Below are positions 30,547-39,180 of a stretch of DNA of 64,000 nucleotides, piece after piece. Under the pieces are notes generated by a model. That model saw only the letters and a list, made by a program, of their open reading frames with translations. It was not told where the DNA came from and did not search any database. Source of the DNA: Burkholderia plantarii (GTDB lineage: Bacteria > Pseudomonadota > Gammaproteobacteria > Burkholderiales > Burkholderiaceae). Location of the stretch: positions 1,860,001 to 1,924,000 of the forward strand of contig NZ_CP007212.1 of the NCBI RefSeq assembly GCF_001411805.1. The letters are read 5' to 3'. Positions within the stretch are counted from its first letter, which is position 1. Every line of letters starts with the position of its first letter. Position numbers and translations under genes: made by a program.

Positions 30547-31824
30547 ATGGCTATCGTTGAAGTCAAAGTCCCCCAGCTTTCCGAATCGGTGTCGGAAGCG
30601 ACCATGCTGCAATGGAAGAAGAAGCCCGGTGAAGCCGTCGCGCAGGACGAAATCCTGATCGAACTCGAAACCGACAAGGTCGTGCTCGAAGTGCCGGCGC
30701 CGGCCGCCGGCGTGCTTTCCCAAGTGCTGCAGAACGACGGCGACACCGTCGTGGCCGATCAGGTGATCGCCACCATCGATACCGAAGCGAAGGCAGGTGC
30801 CGTCGCCGCGGCCGCCGGCGAAGCCGAAGTGCAACCGGCTCCGGCGCCCGTCGCCGCGGCGCCGGCACCGGCCGCGCAGCCGGCTGCCGCAGCGGGTTCG
30901 AGCAACGCCGCTTCGCCGGCCGCCTCGAAGCTGCTGGCCGAGAAGGGCGTGGACGCGAGCCAGGTCGCCGGCACGGGCCGCGACGGCCGCATCACCAAGG
31001 GTGACGCGCTGGCCGCGAACGCCGCGCCGGCCAAGGCCGCTGCCGCCCCGGCCGCCGCCGCGCCGAAGAAGGCCGCGCTGCCGGACGTGAAGGTGCCGGC
31101 CTCGGCCTCCAACTGGCTGAACGACCGTCCGGAGCAGCGCGTGCCGATGTCGCGCCTGCGCGCGCGGATCGCCGAGCGTCTGCTCGAATCGCAGCAGACC
31201 AACGCGATCCTGACGACGTTCAATGAAGTGAACATGCAGCCGGTCATGGACCTGCGCACGAAGTACAAGGACAAGTTCGAGAAGGAACACGGCGTGAAGC
31301 TCGGCTTCATGTCGTTCTTCGTCAAGGCGGCGGTCCACGCGCTGAAGAAGTTCCCGCTCGTGAACGCGTCGATCGACGGCAACGACATCGTCTACCACGG
31401 CTACTTCGACATCGGTATCGCGGTCGGTTCGCCGCGCGGCCTGGTGGTGCCGATTCTGCGCAACGCCGACCAGCTGAGCCTGGCCGACATCGAGAAAAAG
31501 ATCGCCGAGTTCGGTCAGAAGGCCAAGGACGGCAAGCTGTCGATCGAGGAAATGACGGGCGGTACGTTCTCGATCTCGAACGGCGGCGTGTTCGGCTCGA
31601 TGCTGTCGACCCCGATCATCAACCCGCCGCAGTCGGCGATCCTCGGCGTCCACGCGACCAAGGAGCGCCCGGTGGTCGAGAACGGCCAGATCGTGATCCG
31701 TCCGATCAACTACCTCGCGCTGTCGTATGACCACCGGATCATCGACGGCCGCGAAGCGGTGCTGTCGCTGGTCGCGATGAAGGATGCGCTGGAAGATCCG
31801 GCACGCCTGCTGCTCGACCTGTAA
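30547..31824 (+). CDS. sucB: Dihydrolipoyl succinyltransferase E2 component
   Basis: The E2 core of the 2-oxoglutarate dehydrogenase complex. It has 425 residues: one lipoyl domain (1-75, with lipoylated Lys in the ETDKVVLEV motif near 43), an Ala/Pro linker, and the E3/E1-binding domain (about 120-155, [19 protein letters not shown]). A second linker and the catalytic domain (about 200-425) follow, with the active-site motif [11 protein letters not shown] near residue 398. The ATG at 30547, with AGGA upstream, is preferred over an upstream frame. It lies 123 bp after sucA. Confidence 0.97.
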   Translation: MAIVEVKVPQLSESVSEATMLQWKKKPGEAVAQDEILIELETDKVVLEVPAPAAGVLSQVLQNDGDTVVADQVIATIDTEAKAGAVAAAAGEAEVQPAPAPVAAAPAPAAQPAAAAGSSNAASPAASKLLAEKGVDASQVAGTGRDGRITKGDALAANAAPAKAAAAPAAAAPKKAALPDVKVPASASNWLNDRPEQRVPMSRLRARIAERLLESQQTNAILTTFNEVNMQPVMDLRTKYKDKFEKEHGVKLGFMSFFVKAAVHALKKFPLVNASIDGNDIVYHGYFDIGIAVGSPRGLVVPILRNADQLSLADIEKKIAEFGQKAKDGKLSIEEMTGGTFSISNGGVFGSMLSTPIINPPQSAILGVHATKERPVVENGQIVIRPINYLALSYDHRIIDGREAVLSLVAMKDALEDPARLLLDL

Positions 31825-31912
31825 GCCTGCGTTGCTCCCGTATTGAATCGCTCCGGGCGCGCGGCACACGCGTTGCGTGTGGCCGCGCGCCGGGCAACAG
31901 AGAAGGATAGTC

Positions 31913-33343
31913 ATGTCCAAGGAATTTGACGTCGTCGTGATCGGCGCCGGCCCCGGCGGCTACGTGGCCGCGATTCGCGCAGCCCAGCTCGGCAACACGG
32001 TTGCCGTGGTCGAGAAGTGGAAGAACCCGGCCGGCGCGCTGAAGCTCGGCGGCACCTGCCTGAACGTCGGCTGCATCCCGTCGAAGGCGCTGCTCGCTTC
32101 GTCGGAAGAGTTCGAAAAGGCGTCGCATCACCTGGCCGACCACGGCATTTCGGTCGGCGACGTGAAGATGGATAACGCGAAGATGCTGTCCCGCAAGGAC
32201 GCCATCGTCGAGAAGATGACGGGCGGGATCGAGTTCCTGTTCAAGAAGAACAAGATCACCTGGCTCAAGGGCCATGGCAAGTTCACCGGCAAGACCGACG
32301 CCGGCGTGCAGATCGAAGTCAGCGGCGAGGGCGAGACGGAAGTGGTCACGGCGAAGAACGTGATCATCGCCACGGGCTCGAAGGCGCGCCACCTGCCGAA
32401 CGTGCCGGTCGACAACAGGATCGTCGCCGACAACGAAGGCGCGCTGAACTTCGACACGGTGCCGAACAAGCTCGCCGTGATCGGCGCCGGCGTGATCGGC
32501 CTCGAACTCGGTTCGGTGTGGCGCCGCCTCGGCGCCGACGTGACGGTGCTCGAAGCGATGCCGGCGTTCCTCGCCGCCGCCGACGAGGCGATCGCCAAGG
32601 AAGCCGCGAAGCTGTTCAAGAAGCAGGGCCTCGACATCAACCTCGGCGTGACCATCGGCGAAGTGAAGGCGAGCGACGCCGGCGTGTCGATCGCTTACAC
32701 CGACAAGGACGGCAACGCCAAGACGCTCGAGGCGGACCGCCTGATCGTGTCGGTCGGCCGCGTGCCGAACACCGACAACCTCGGCCTCGAGGCGATCGGC
32801 CTGAAGGCCAACGAGCGCGGCTTCATCGACGTGGACGACCACTGCCGCACGGCGCTGCCGAACGTCTACGCGATCGGCGACGTGGTGCGCGGCCCGATGC
32901 TCGCGCACAAGGCGGAAGACGAAGGCGTGCTGGTGGCCGAAGTGATCGACGGCCAGAAGCCGCACATCGACTACAACTGCATTCCGTGGGTGATCTACAC
33001 CTCGCCGGAAATCGCCTGGGTCGGCAAGACCGAGCAGGCGCTGAAGGCCGAGGGTCGCGAGATCAAGACCGGCAAGTTCCCGTTCTCGATCAACGGCCGC
33101 GCGCTCGGCATGAACGCGCCGGACGGCTTCGTGAAGATGATCGCCGACGCCAAGACCGACGAAGTGCTGGGCGTTCACATCATCTCGGCGAACGCGTCGG
33201 ACCTGATCGCCGAAGCGGTGGTCGCGATGGAATTCAAGGCGGCGTCGGAAGACATCGCCCGCATCTGCCACGCGCACCCGTCGCTGTCGGAAGTCATGCG
33301 CGAAGCCGCGCTCGCGACCGACAAGCGTTCGATCAACAGCTGA
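31913..33343 (+). CDS. lpdA: Dihydrolipoyl dehydrogenase E3 component
   Basis: The FAD enzyme that reoxidises lipoyl groups. The 476-residue protein has the N-terminal FAD motif [10 protein letters not shown], the redox disulphide motif [16 protein letters not shown] (near residues 45-60), the NAD motif [13 protein letters not shown] (near 185) and the C-terminal HAHPSLSE with the catalytic His-Glu pair. There is no N-terminal lipoyl domain, unlike some E3 proteins of pyruvate dehydrogenase operons. AGAAGGA precedes the chosen ATG. It is the last gene of the operon and is followed by a terminator. Confidence 0.97.
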   Translation: MSKEFDVVVIGAGPGGYVAAIRAAQLGNTVAVVEKWKNPAGALKLGGTCLNVGCIPSKALLASSEEFEKASHHLADHGISVGDVKMDNAKMLSRKDAIVEKMTGGIEFLFKKNKITWLKGHGKFTGKTDAGVQIEVSGEGETEVVTAKNVIIATGSKARHLPNVPVDNRIVADNEGALNFDTVPNKLAVIGAGVIGLELGSVWRRLGADVTVLEAMPAFLAAADEAIAKEAAKLFKKQGLDINLGVTIGEVKASDAGVSIAYTDKDGNAKTLEADRLIVSVGRVPNTDNLGLEAIGLKANERGFIDVDDHCRTALPNVYAIGDVVRGPMLAHKAEDEGVLVAEVIDGQKPHIDYNCIPWVIYTSPEIAWVGKTEQALKAEGREIKTGKFPFSINGRALGMNAPDGFVKMIADAKTDEVLGVHIISANASDLIAEAVVAMEFKAASEDIARICHAHPSLSEVMREAALATDKRSINS

Positions 33344-33411
33344 TCGACGCGGCCCCGAGGGCCGCCTGGGCGCCGCGCCGGTTCGCCGGCCGGCGTCGCC
33401 GTTTGATGCCG

Positions 33412-33449
33412 AAGGCGGGCGGGAATTTTCCGCTCGCCTTTGTTTTTTT
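33412..33449 (+). terminator. Rho-independent terminator of the sucA-sucB-lpd operon
   Basis: An 11-bp stem (33412-33422 with 33430-33440, one G-U pair) and a following T-rich run up to 33449, just before the zapE start. Confidence 0.8.
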
Positions 33450-33458
33450 CCGGTTTGC

Positions 33459-34559
33459 ATGATGAACGTCACCGAATACTACGAGCGCGAACTGGGCTCG
33501 CGCGGCTACCAGGCCGATACCGCGCAGCGCACCGCGATCACGCGACTGCAGCAGTGCTTCGACGAGTGGGTCGCCTACAAGGCGCGGCGCTCGAACGCGT
33601 TCAAGAAGCTCGTCATCCGGCCGGAACTGCCGAAGGGCGTCTACATGTGGGGCGGCGTCGGCCGCGGCAAGAGCTTCCTGATGGACAGCTTCTTCGCGGT
33701 GGTGCCGGTGCAGCGCAAGACGCGCCTGCATTTTCACGAATTCATGCGCGAGGTGCATCGCGAACTCGAGGAGCTGAAAGGGCAGGCCGATCCGCTCGAC
33801 GAACTCGCGCGCCGCATCGCCAGGCGCTACCGGCTGATCTGCTTCGACGAATTCCACGTCTCGGACATCGCCGACGCGATGATCCTCTACCGCCTGCTCG
33901 ACCGGCTGTTCACCAACGGCGTGCAGTTCGTGATGACCTCGAACTACGATCCGGACCTGCTCTATCCGGACGGCCTGCACCGCGACCGGATGTTGCCCGC
34001 GATCGCGCTGATCAAGCAGAAGCTCGACGTGATGAACGTCGACGCCGGCGTCGACTACCGCCAGCGCACGCTGACGCAGGTGAAGATGTATCACACGCCG
34101 CTCGGCGCCGAGGCCGATCGCGCGCTGCGCAGCGCGTTCGCGAAGCTCGCGGCGGTGCCCGACGAGAGCCCGATCCTGCACATCGAGAAGCGCGAGCTGA
34201 AGGCGCTGCGCAAGGCCGACGGCGTGGTCTGGTTCGATTTCGCCACGCTGTGCGGCGGGCCGCGTTCGCAGAACGATTATCTCGAACTGGCCTCGCGCTT
34301 CCACGCGATCGTGCTGTCCGGGGTGCCGCAGATGTCGCCGCGGATGGCCTCCGAGGCGCGCCGCTTCACCTGGCTGATCGACGTGCTGTACGACCACAAG
34401 GTGAAGCTGCTGATGTCGGCGGCGGTGCCGGCCGAGGACCTGTACGTGGAAGGGCCGATGGCCAACGAGTTCAGCCGGACCGTGTCGCGCATCGTCGAGA
34501 TGCAGTCTCAGGAATATCTTGAGACACCGCGACGCATTGTCGATACCTCGCTGACCTGA
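33459..34559 (+). CDS. zapE: Cell division ATPase ZapE (AFG1-like)
   Basis: A Z-ring-associated ATPase of the AFG1 family. It has 366 residues with Walker A GGVGRGKSFLMD near 66, Walker B LICFDEFHVSD near 128 and the C-terminal GGPRSQNDYLELA segment typical of the family. Two tandem ATG codons (33459 and 33462) are possible starts; the ribosome site is poor because the upstream terminator lies only 10 bp away. Initiation therefore probably depends on read-through or a promoter within the lpd end. It is monocistronic; a small ATCCCGC/GCGGGAT hairpin at 34624-34641 may end it. Confidence 0.93.
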   Translation: MMNVTEYYERELGSRGYQADTAQRTAITRLQQCFDEWVAYKARRSNAFKKLVIRPELPKGVYMWGGVGRGKSFLMDSFFAVVPVQRKTRLHFHEFMREVHRELEELKGQADPLDELARRIARRYRLICFDEFHVSDIADAMILYRLLDRLFTNGVQFVMTSNYDPDLLYPDGLHRDRMLPAIALIKQKLDVMNVDAGVDYRQRTLTQVKMYHTPLGAEADRALRSAFAKLAAVPDESPILHIEKRELKALRKADGVVWFDFATLCGGPRSQNDYLELASRFHAIVLSGVPQMSPRMASEARRFTWLIDVLYDHKVKLLMSAAVPAEDLYVEGPMANEFSRTVSRIVEMQSQEYLETPRRIVDTSLT

Positions 34560-34760
34560 TTGATTCGTCGCGCCGCGGGCCGCGCTTCCGGGCGCGCGCA
34601 GGGGCGGGGCGAATCGCGCCTGAATCCCGCGCCTGCGGGATCGTACTATTTCGATTTTGCCGAGCGACTCCGCTTTACTCAAGCATTCTCGGAATCGTTC
34701 AATATCCAGCGCGAAAGCCGCCCGATATCGTGTGTCATGTTCCTGTAAATGGAGAGATAC

Positions 34761-35192
34761 ATGACACCATATCGAGACATCACCGATGGCGAATGGCAGC
34801 GCGTTGCCAGCTTGCTGCCGGAATTGCGGCCGCGCAAGGAACTGCGTGGGCGGCCGCTGGCCGATGCCCGCAGCGTGCTGAATGGCGTGCTGTGGGTCAT
34901 TTTCAGCGGCGCGTCATGGTCGGCCATTCCGCGCCGCTATCCGGCGTATCAAACCTGCCATCGCCGCTTCATGATCTGGTACGAGTCGGGCACGCTGCGC
35001 GCCGTGCTCAGTGAGCTGTTCGGCCCGGCCAGCGACGATCTCTACGAGACCATGACGATCCGCATGCGCAAGCACGTGCATTCCCATGCGGCGGAGTTGC
35101 GCCATGCGGTGCAGCCGAACCGGATCCGTCTGTCGCGCATCGATCCGGCCTTCACGCCCGAGCCGCACCTGCCGCCGCGTTCCGCGGCATGA
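34761..35192 (+). CDS. Orphan DUF4096 (IS5-type transposase N-terminal) protein
   Basis: A 143-residue protein whose first 88 residues are homologous to the 7004-7405 protein and to IS5/IS427 transposase N-termini (TDGEWQRVASLLP, LRGRPLADARSVLNGVLW, WSAIPRRYPAYQTCHRRF). The DDE catalytic domain is missing, and the tail (residues 90-143, His/Arg-rich) differs from that of the other copy. The ATG at 34761 is chosen because GGAG lies six bases upstream; the ATG at 34749 has none. No terminal inverted repeats were seen. It is probably a domesticated DNA-binding protein. Confidence 0.75.
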   Translation: MTPYRDITDGEWQRVASLLPELRPRKELRGRPLADARSVLNGVLWVIFSGASWSAIPRRYPAYQTCHRRFMIWYESGTLRAVLSELFGPASDDLYETMTIRMRKHVHSHAAELRHAVQPNRIRLSRIDPAFTPEPHLPPRSAA

Positions 35193-35196
35193 AGCC

Positions 35197-35227
35197 GGAC
35201 GCGGGCGGCGGCGCACCGCCCGCGTCC
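35197..35227. terminator. Hairpin after the DUF4096 gene
   Basis: A 12-bp stem GGACGCGGGCGG/CCGCCCGCGTCC with a 7-base loop. There is no T run. It lies between convergent genes. Confidence 0.4.
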
Positions 35228-35325
35228 GCTCGCCCTGGCGGGCCGTCCGGGGCCTTGCTTCGCGCCGTGTCTCTCGTTTTGCCCGCCTGCAGCCGCAGGC
35301 GGCACTACCCTCCAGCGCGATACGC

Positions 35326-35787
35326 TTATTGCTGGCGGACCCAGGTCTGCGACCGGCCGAGCAGCGACACGCCGATATAGCCGCGCACGATCAGCTTCTG
35401 GCCGCCGTCCTCGAGCGTCATCTTGCAGCGGTACACCTTGCCGTTTTCCGGGTCGAGGATGTTGCCGCCATCCCAGTGATCACCATCGGCCTTCATGGCC
35501 TTGATGATCGTCATGCCCTTGATCAGCTGATCCTTCCGTTCGTCGGTGCAGGCGGTGCAGCGGCGCTCGGGCGTGTCGTTGTCGCCGAGGCCCTGCTTGA
35601 CGACGCCCGACAGTTCACCGTTGCCGTCCTGGGAAATCTGCACGAGCGCCTTCGGCTTGCCGGTGTGGTCGTCGATGGTCTGCCAGGTGCCGATCGGGCT
35701 GTCGGCCTGGGCGAAGGCGCCCAGCGCGGACATCAGCAAGGTGCCGCCGACGGCGAGCCGGCGCAGGCGGGAATTGAAGCGGGTCAT
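35326..35787 (-). CDS. DUF2147 periplasmic protein
   Basis: A 153-residue exported protein. Its signal peptide ends at AFAQA, and the DUF2147 domain follows (SPIGTWQTIDDHTGKPKALVQI, then the ERRCTACTDERKDQ cysteine pair and the C-terminal LIVRGYIGVSLLGRSQTW). The domain is a small lipocalin-like or beta-barrel fold seen in many Proteobacteria, with no fixed function. The start at 35787 is set by AAGGAGG upstream. It is monocistronic and lies downstream of the TpsB operon on the same strand, 168 bp after it. Confidence 0.85.
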   Translation of the reverse strand: MTRFNSRLRRLAVGGTLLMSALGAFAQADSPIGTWQTIDDHTGKPKALVQISQDGNGELSGVVKQGLGDNDTPERRCTACTDERKDQLIKGMTIIKAMKADGDHWDGGNILDPENGKVYRCKMTLEDGGQKLIVRGYIGVSLLGRSQTWVRQQ

Positions 35788-35955
35788 TGTCTTCCTCCTT
35801 GAATGCATCGTCTTTTTGTGCAAATTCTCATGCGGATACCCGGCCTCGCAAGGCGCCGGAAACCGTCATCGAGAATACGTGAAAGCCGTCGCCGCGTTTG
35901 ATAGAGGTGCCTCTAATCGAGGTGGGCGCCCGCGGCGCGCGGACGCCCGCCGGGG

Positions 35956-37638
35956 TCAGTTCAACTGATAGGAGAACGATGCATTGACGCGCGGGCTGCG
36001 CGAGGCGCTTTCGATCGGCGCGTCGCCGATCGGCTTCGCGACCGAGACGTCGATGTTGTAGTGCTGGCCGTCCGACACGCGCACGCCGAGGCCGACCGAC
36101 GACAGCCGGTTCGGCAGCGGCGTGCCGGCATGCAGGTAGACGCGCGCCATGTCGTAGGCGATGTAAGGCGTGATCGACTTCAGATAGGCGAAGCCGAGCG
36201 CGAACGAGCGGTTGATCTCGGCGGACATGCCCCAGCCCGAATCGCCCGAGGTTTCGCCGGGCTCGTAGCCGAGCGCGAAGCGCTGCGCGCCGAACGCGAT
36301 CTGCTCGGTGGTGGGCAGCGAGACCGGGCTGAACTGGCCCGTCAGCTGCAGCGTCGTGCCGATCTTGAACGGCCACTGGTTGGTTTGCACGAGCGTCGCG
36401 CCGGTGCGCACGAAGGTGATCGAGGCCGGGTTGGTCTGCGTCGAGTTGGGGATGTTGGTGTCGACCGACTTCGACGCGCCGAGGATGTCGAACGCCTTCG
36501 CGACGTTGAAGCTGACCTTGGTGACCGAGGTCGGCCGCACGTTGGTGAAATCCATCTGCGCCTGCAGCACGCGCACCTGCGAGCGCAGACCGATGAACTG
36601 GCCGCCGATCTGGTTCTGGTACTGGTCCTCGCTGTGCGAGGCGTAGCCGGACACCGTCGCGAGCAGGCTGCGCTGGTTGTTCAGCAGGATCGGGTACGAC
36701 GCGGAGACGCCGAGCTTGTCGTTGACCACGGTGCGCTTCACGTAGGACGGCAGCCCCGGGTTGTCACTCGGGTTGCCGCGATAATGGCTCGCGTCGACGC
36801 GTGCCGTGAGGCCGTTGCTGCCGATCGGCACCGAGCCGCTCGCGGCCACGTAGGTCACGTTGTTCGGGCCTTTCGGCGCGAGCGCCGACAGGCTCAACTG
36901 CTCGCCGAGCGAGGTCAGCCCGCTTTCGGTCACGGTGAACAGCCCCTGCACGCCGGGGTTGCTGGTGGCGATGCCGCTGCTCACGTTGATCGGCTTGCGC
37001 TTGACGTCGAGCGACAGGGTGGTCGCGCCGTCGGTGTTCTGCGGTGGCGGCACGTTGGCCTTCACGGTGATGCCGGGCAGCAGGCCGAAGGTGTTGACGT
37101 AGCGCTCGAACGTGGCGCGCCGCAGCGGCCGGTCGGCGGTGATGTGCGCGGCCACCGCGCGCAGCTTCGATTCCATCGCGCCGGGGTTGCCGGTGATCTG
37201 CACGTCGGACACGAAGCCCTCGACCACCGTGATCCTGACCACGCCGTCCTCGAAGGTCTGCGCCGGCACGAACGCGAACGACAGCGCATAGCCCTTGTCC
37301 TGGTAGAGCTTGGTCACGCCGTTCGCGGTTTCGATCAGTTGTCCTATCGTGATGTCCTTGCCGACGAGCGGCGTGAAGCGCGCCGACACTTCCTCGAACG
37401 GAATCGACTTGACGCCTTCGATGCGGATCGTGGCGGGGGTGAGGTGGCGGGCGAGCAGCTGTTGCACCTGCTGCGCCTGCGGTTCGACCTGGACCGTGAC
37501 GGTCGAGCGCTGGGGCGGGTTGACCGGCGGCAGCGATTCGAGCGGGTTGCCGGCGGGGCGGGTCTGCGCCTGGGCGGGAACGGCGGCTGTAGCGGCGAGC
37601 GCGCACAGCAACGTCCAAACCTGTTTCTGGGTTCGCAT
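35956..37638 (-). CDS. TpsB/ShlB-FhaC-HecB-type outer-membrane transporter
   Basis: A 560-residue outer-membrane protein of the two-partner secretion type. It has a signal peptide (cleavage near residue 24), a linker, and two POTRA domains (about 70-145 and 150-215, with GYALSFAFVPAQTFEDGVV and VVEGFVSDVQITG). A 16-strand barrel (about 220-560) ends in an aromatic-poor FSYQLN. The L6 region reads ALGYEPGE followed by SGDSGW, where canonical members have VRGY/F: the signature Arg is replaced by Leu. No filamentous-haemagglutinin-type partner is nearby. It is instead the last gene of an operon with two collagen-like lipoproteins, 134 bp after the second, separated by stable hairpins. Those lipoproteins are the only obvious cargo candidates; that is inference. 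Confidence 0.88.
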   Translation of the reverse strand: MRTQKQVWTLLCALAATAAVPAQAQTRPAGNPLESLPPVNPPQRSTVTVQVEPQAQQVQQLLARHLTPATIRIEGVKSIPFEEVSARFTPLVGKDITIGQLIETANGVTKLYQDKGYALSFAFVPAQTFEDGVVRITVVEGFVSDVQITGNPGAMESKLRAVAAHITADRPLRRATFERYVNTFGLLPGITVKANVPPPQNTDGATTLSLDVKRKPINVSSGIATSNPGVQGLFTVTESGLTSLGEQLSLSALAPKGPNNVTYVAASGSVPIGSNGLTARVDASHYRGNPSDNPGLPSYVKRTVVNDKLGVSASYPILLNNQRSLLATVSGYASHSEDQYQNQIGGQFIGLRSQVRVLQAQMDFTNVRPTSVTKVSFNVAKAFDILGASKSVDTNIPNSTQTNPASITFVRTGATLVQTNQWPFKIGTTLQLTGQFSPVSLPTTEQIAFGAQRFALGYEPGETSGDSGWGMSAEINRSFALGFAYLKSITPYIAYDMARVYLHAGTPLPNRLSSVGLGVRVSDGQHYNIDVSVAKPIGDAPIESASRSPRVNASFSYQLN

Positions 37639-37685
37639 TGTCGGTGAGTCCTCGTAGGCCTGCTGCTTTTAGTTTTCGACTGCGA

Positions 37686-37762
37686 ACGGACGGCATCGCG
37701 ATCGATGTCGTCCGTCCCGTGCAACCTGTGATGACCGTCCGTGCCTCCCGCCGGCACGGACG
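37686..37762 (-). other. Two intercistronic hairpins before the tpsB-like gene
   Basis: Stem 1 (37686-37715) pairs ACGGACG with CGTCCGT and extends inward by CATCG/CGATG. Stem 2 (37736-37762) is a 10-bp perfect stem CGTCCGTGCC/GGCACGGACG. Neither has a T run, so they more likely tune mRNA decay or partial termination between lipoprotein and transporter. Confidence 0.5.
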
Positions 37763-37772
37763 CTTACCGCCA

Positions 37773-39137
37773 TTACTTCCCGACGCTGCCCAGCGTGCCC
37801 AGCAATCCGGTGACCGGTGCGAGCAGGCCCGTCGAGCTGCCGGTGCCCGAGTTCGCCGTCGAGGTGACCGAGCTGACCAGCGAGGTGACGGGCGAGAGCA
37901 GCGAGCCCGCTCCCGAGCCGGACGTCGTCCCGCCCGCGGCACCGCCGAGCGTGCCGGTGACAGTATTGAGCAAACCGGTGGCGGGCGCGAGCGGATTCGT
38001 CCCGCCTGTGCCGGTGGCGCCACTGGTGGCCGAACCGAGCGCGCCCGTGACGGTCGAGACGAGCCCCGTGACCGGCGCGAGCGGGCCGCTTGCGCCGCCG
38101 GCGGCGCCGCCGAGCGAGCCCGTCAGCGAACCGATCAGGCCGGTGAGCGGGTTGCTCGCGCCGCTGCCCGACGACGAGCCGTTGGCGACCGTCACGGTCG
38201 AGCTGCCGACCAGGCTCGTGATCAGGCCGGCCACCGGCTGCGCGCCGTTCGGGCCGGATGCGTCGACCAGGCCGCCCGCGTTGGTGACGGTGTTGCCGAG
38301 CGAGGTCACGAGCTTGCCCGCGTCGCCGACCAGCGGTTGCGACGAGGTGCTGCCGATCTGCGTGCCGGCCGAGGCGACCGCGCCGCCCAGCTGCTGCAGC
38401 AGGCCCGAGACCGGCGCGCCGAGCCCGCTGGCCGAGCCGACTGTCTGGGTGGTCTGGCCGACCGTCGTGACGATCGGCGTGATGGCCGAGCTGAGCGGCT
38501 GCGTGACGGCCTGGACCTGGCTCGACGACAGCACGTTGCCGAGCGTCATGCCGCCGGCTTCCACGCCGTTGGCGGCGGTGTTCAGCAGCGTGCCGACCGG
38601 CGTGGTGATCGGCGCCAGCGCCGAGAGCTGGCCGGTGCCGAGCGAATTGACGGTCTGGCCGAGGCCGGCGACCGTGGTGCCGGCCGCGCTGACCACGCCG
38701 CCGAGCCCGGCGACGGTGGTGCCGACCGGATCGGACGTGGTGCCGGTCTGGCCGAGGCCGCTGCTGAGCGCGTTGGCGGCCGCGTTGACGACCGTGCCGA
38801 CGCTCGACACGGTGCTGCCGAGGCCTTGCGTGACGCCGCTGCCGACGCCGGGGATCGTTACCGAGCCGACGGTGTTGCCGAGATCGGTGGCGGTCTGCCC
38901 GGCGGTGGTCAGCACGCCGGTGGTGCCGCTGCTCGACGACGAGCTGGTGGTGCCGCTGGTGCCGGTCGTTTGCGGGACATTGCCGCCGCCGCTGGTGCCG
39001 GCCTGCGTCGTCATATCGCTGCCGCCGCAGGCGGCCAGCGCGGACAGGGTGGCTGCCGCCGCCACGGTCAGCGTGAGCCGCCACGCACGCAACGCCGGCG
39101 AGGATGACGGGGACGAGATCGATTGAATCGGTTTCAT
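37773..39137 (-). CDS. Repeat-rich lipoprotein (collagen-like protein family), shorter paralogue
   Basis: A 454-residue lipoprotein. The signal ends in the lipobox LAAC (Cys37) followed by GGS, so outer-membrane sorting is expected. After a Ser/Thr/Gly linker (40-80) come weakly repeated segments of alternating Gly and Val/Leu (GLGGVVSAAGTTVAGLGQTV type). In the C-terminal third there are units of the form LAPVTGLVSTVTGALG. The composition is almost free of charged and aromatic residues. It is clearly paralogous to the 39181-41244 protein, sharing order and motifs such as GLGAPV near the middle, but lacks the long GTS run. It lies 43 bp downstream of that gene with AGGAG before the ATG. Confidence 0.8.
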   Translation of the reverse strand: MKPIQSISSPSSSPALRAWRLTLTVAAAATLSALAACGGSDMTTQAGTSGGGNVPQTTGTSGTTSSSSSSGTTGVLTTAGQTATDLGNTVGSVTIPGVGSGVTQGLGSTVSSVGTVVNAAANALSSGLGQTGTTSDPVGTTVAGLGGVVSAAGTTVAGLGQTVNSLGTGQLSALAPITTPVGTLLNTAANGVEAGGMTLGNVLSSSQVQAVTQPLSSAITPIVTTVGQTTQTVGSASGLGAPVSGLLQQLGGAVASAGTQIGSTSSQPLVGDAGKLVTSLGNTVTNAGGLVDASGPNGAQPVAGLITSLVGSSTVTVANGSSSGSGASNPLTGLIGSLTGSLGGAAGGASGPLAPVTGLVSTVTGALGSATSGATGTGGTNPLAPATGLLNTVTGTLGGAAGGTTSGSGAGSLLSPVTSLVSSVTSTANSGTGSSTGLLAPVTGLLGTLGSVGK

Positions 39138-39180
39138 GATGGGTCTCCTGACGCTATTTGGTCTGACTGACAAAACACCG

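Noticed and set aside
27559..31920. A 1453-codon open frame on the strand opposite sucA-sucB
   Set aside because: It is an antisense shadow caused by G+C-rich third positions. The plus-strand proteins are unmistakable, and the shadow has Arg/His/Val-rich composition and no ribosome site.
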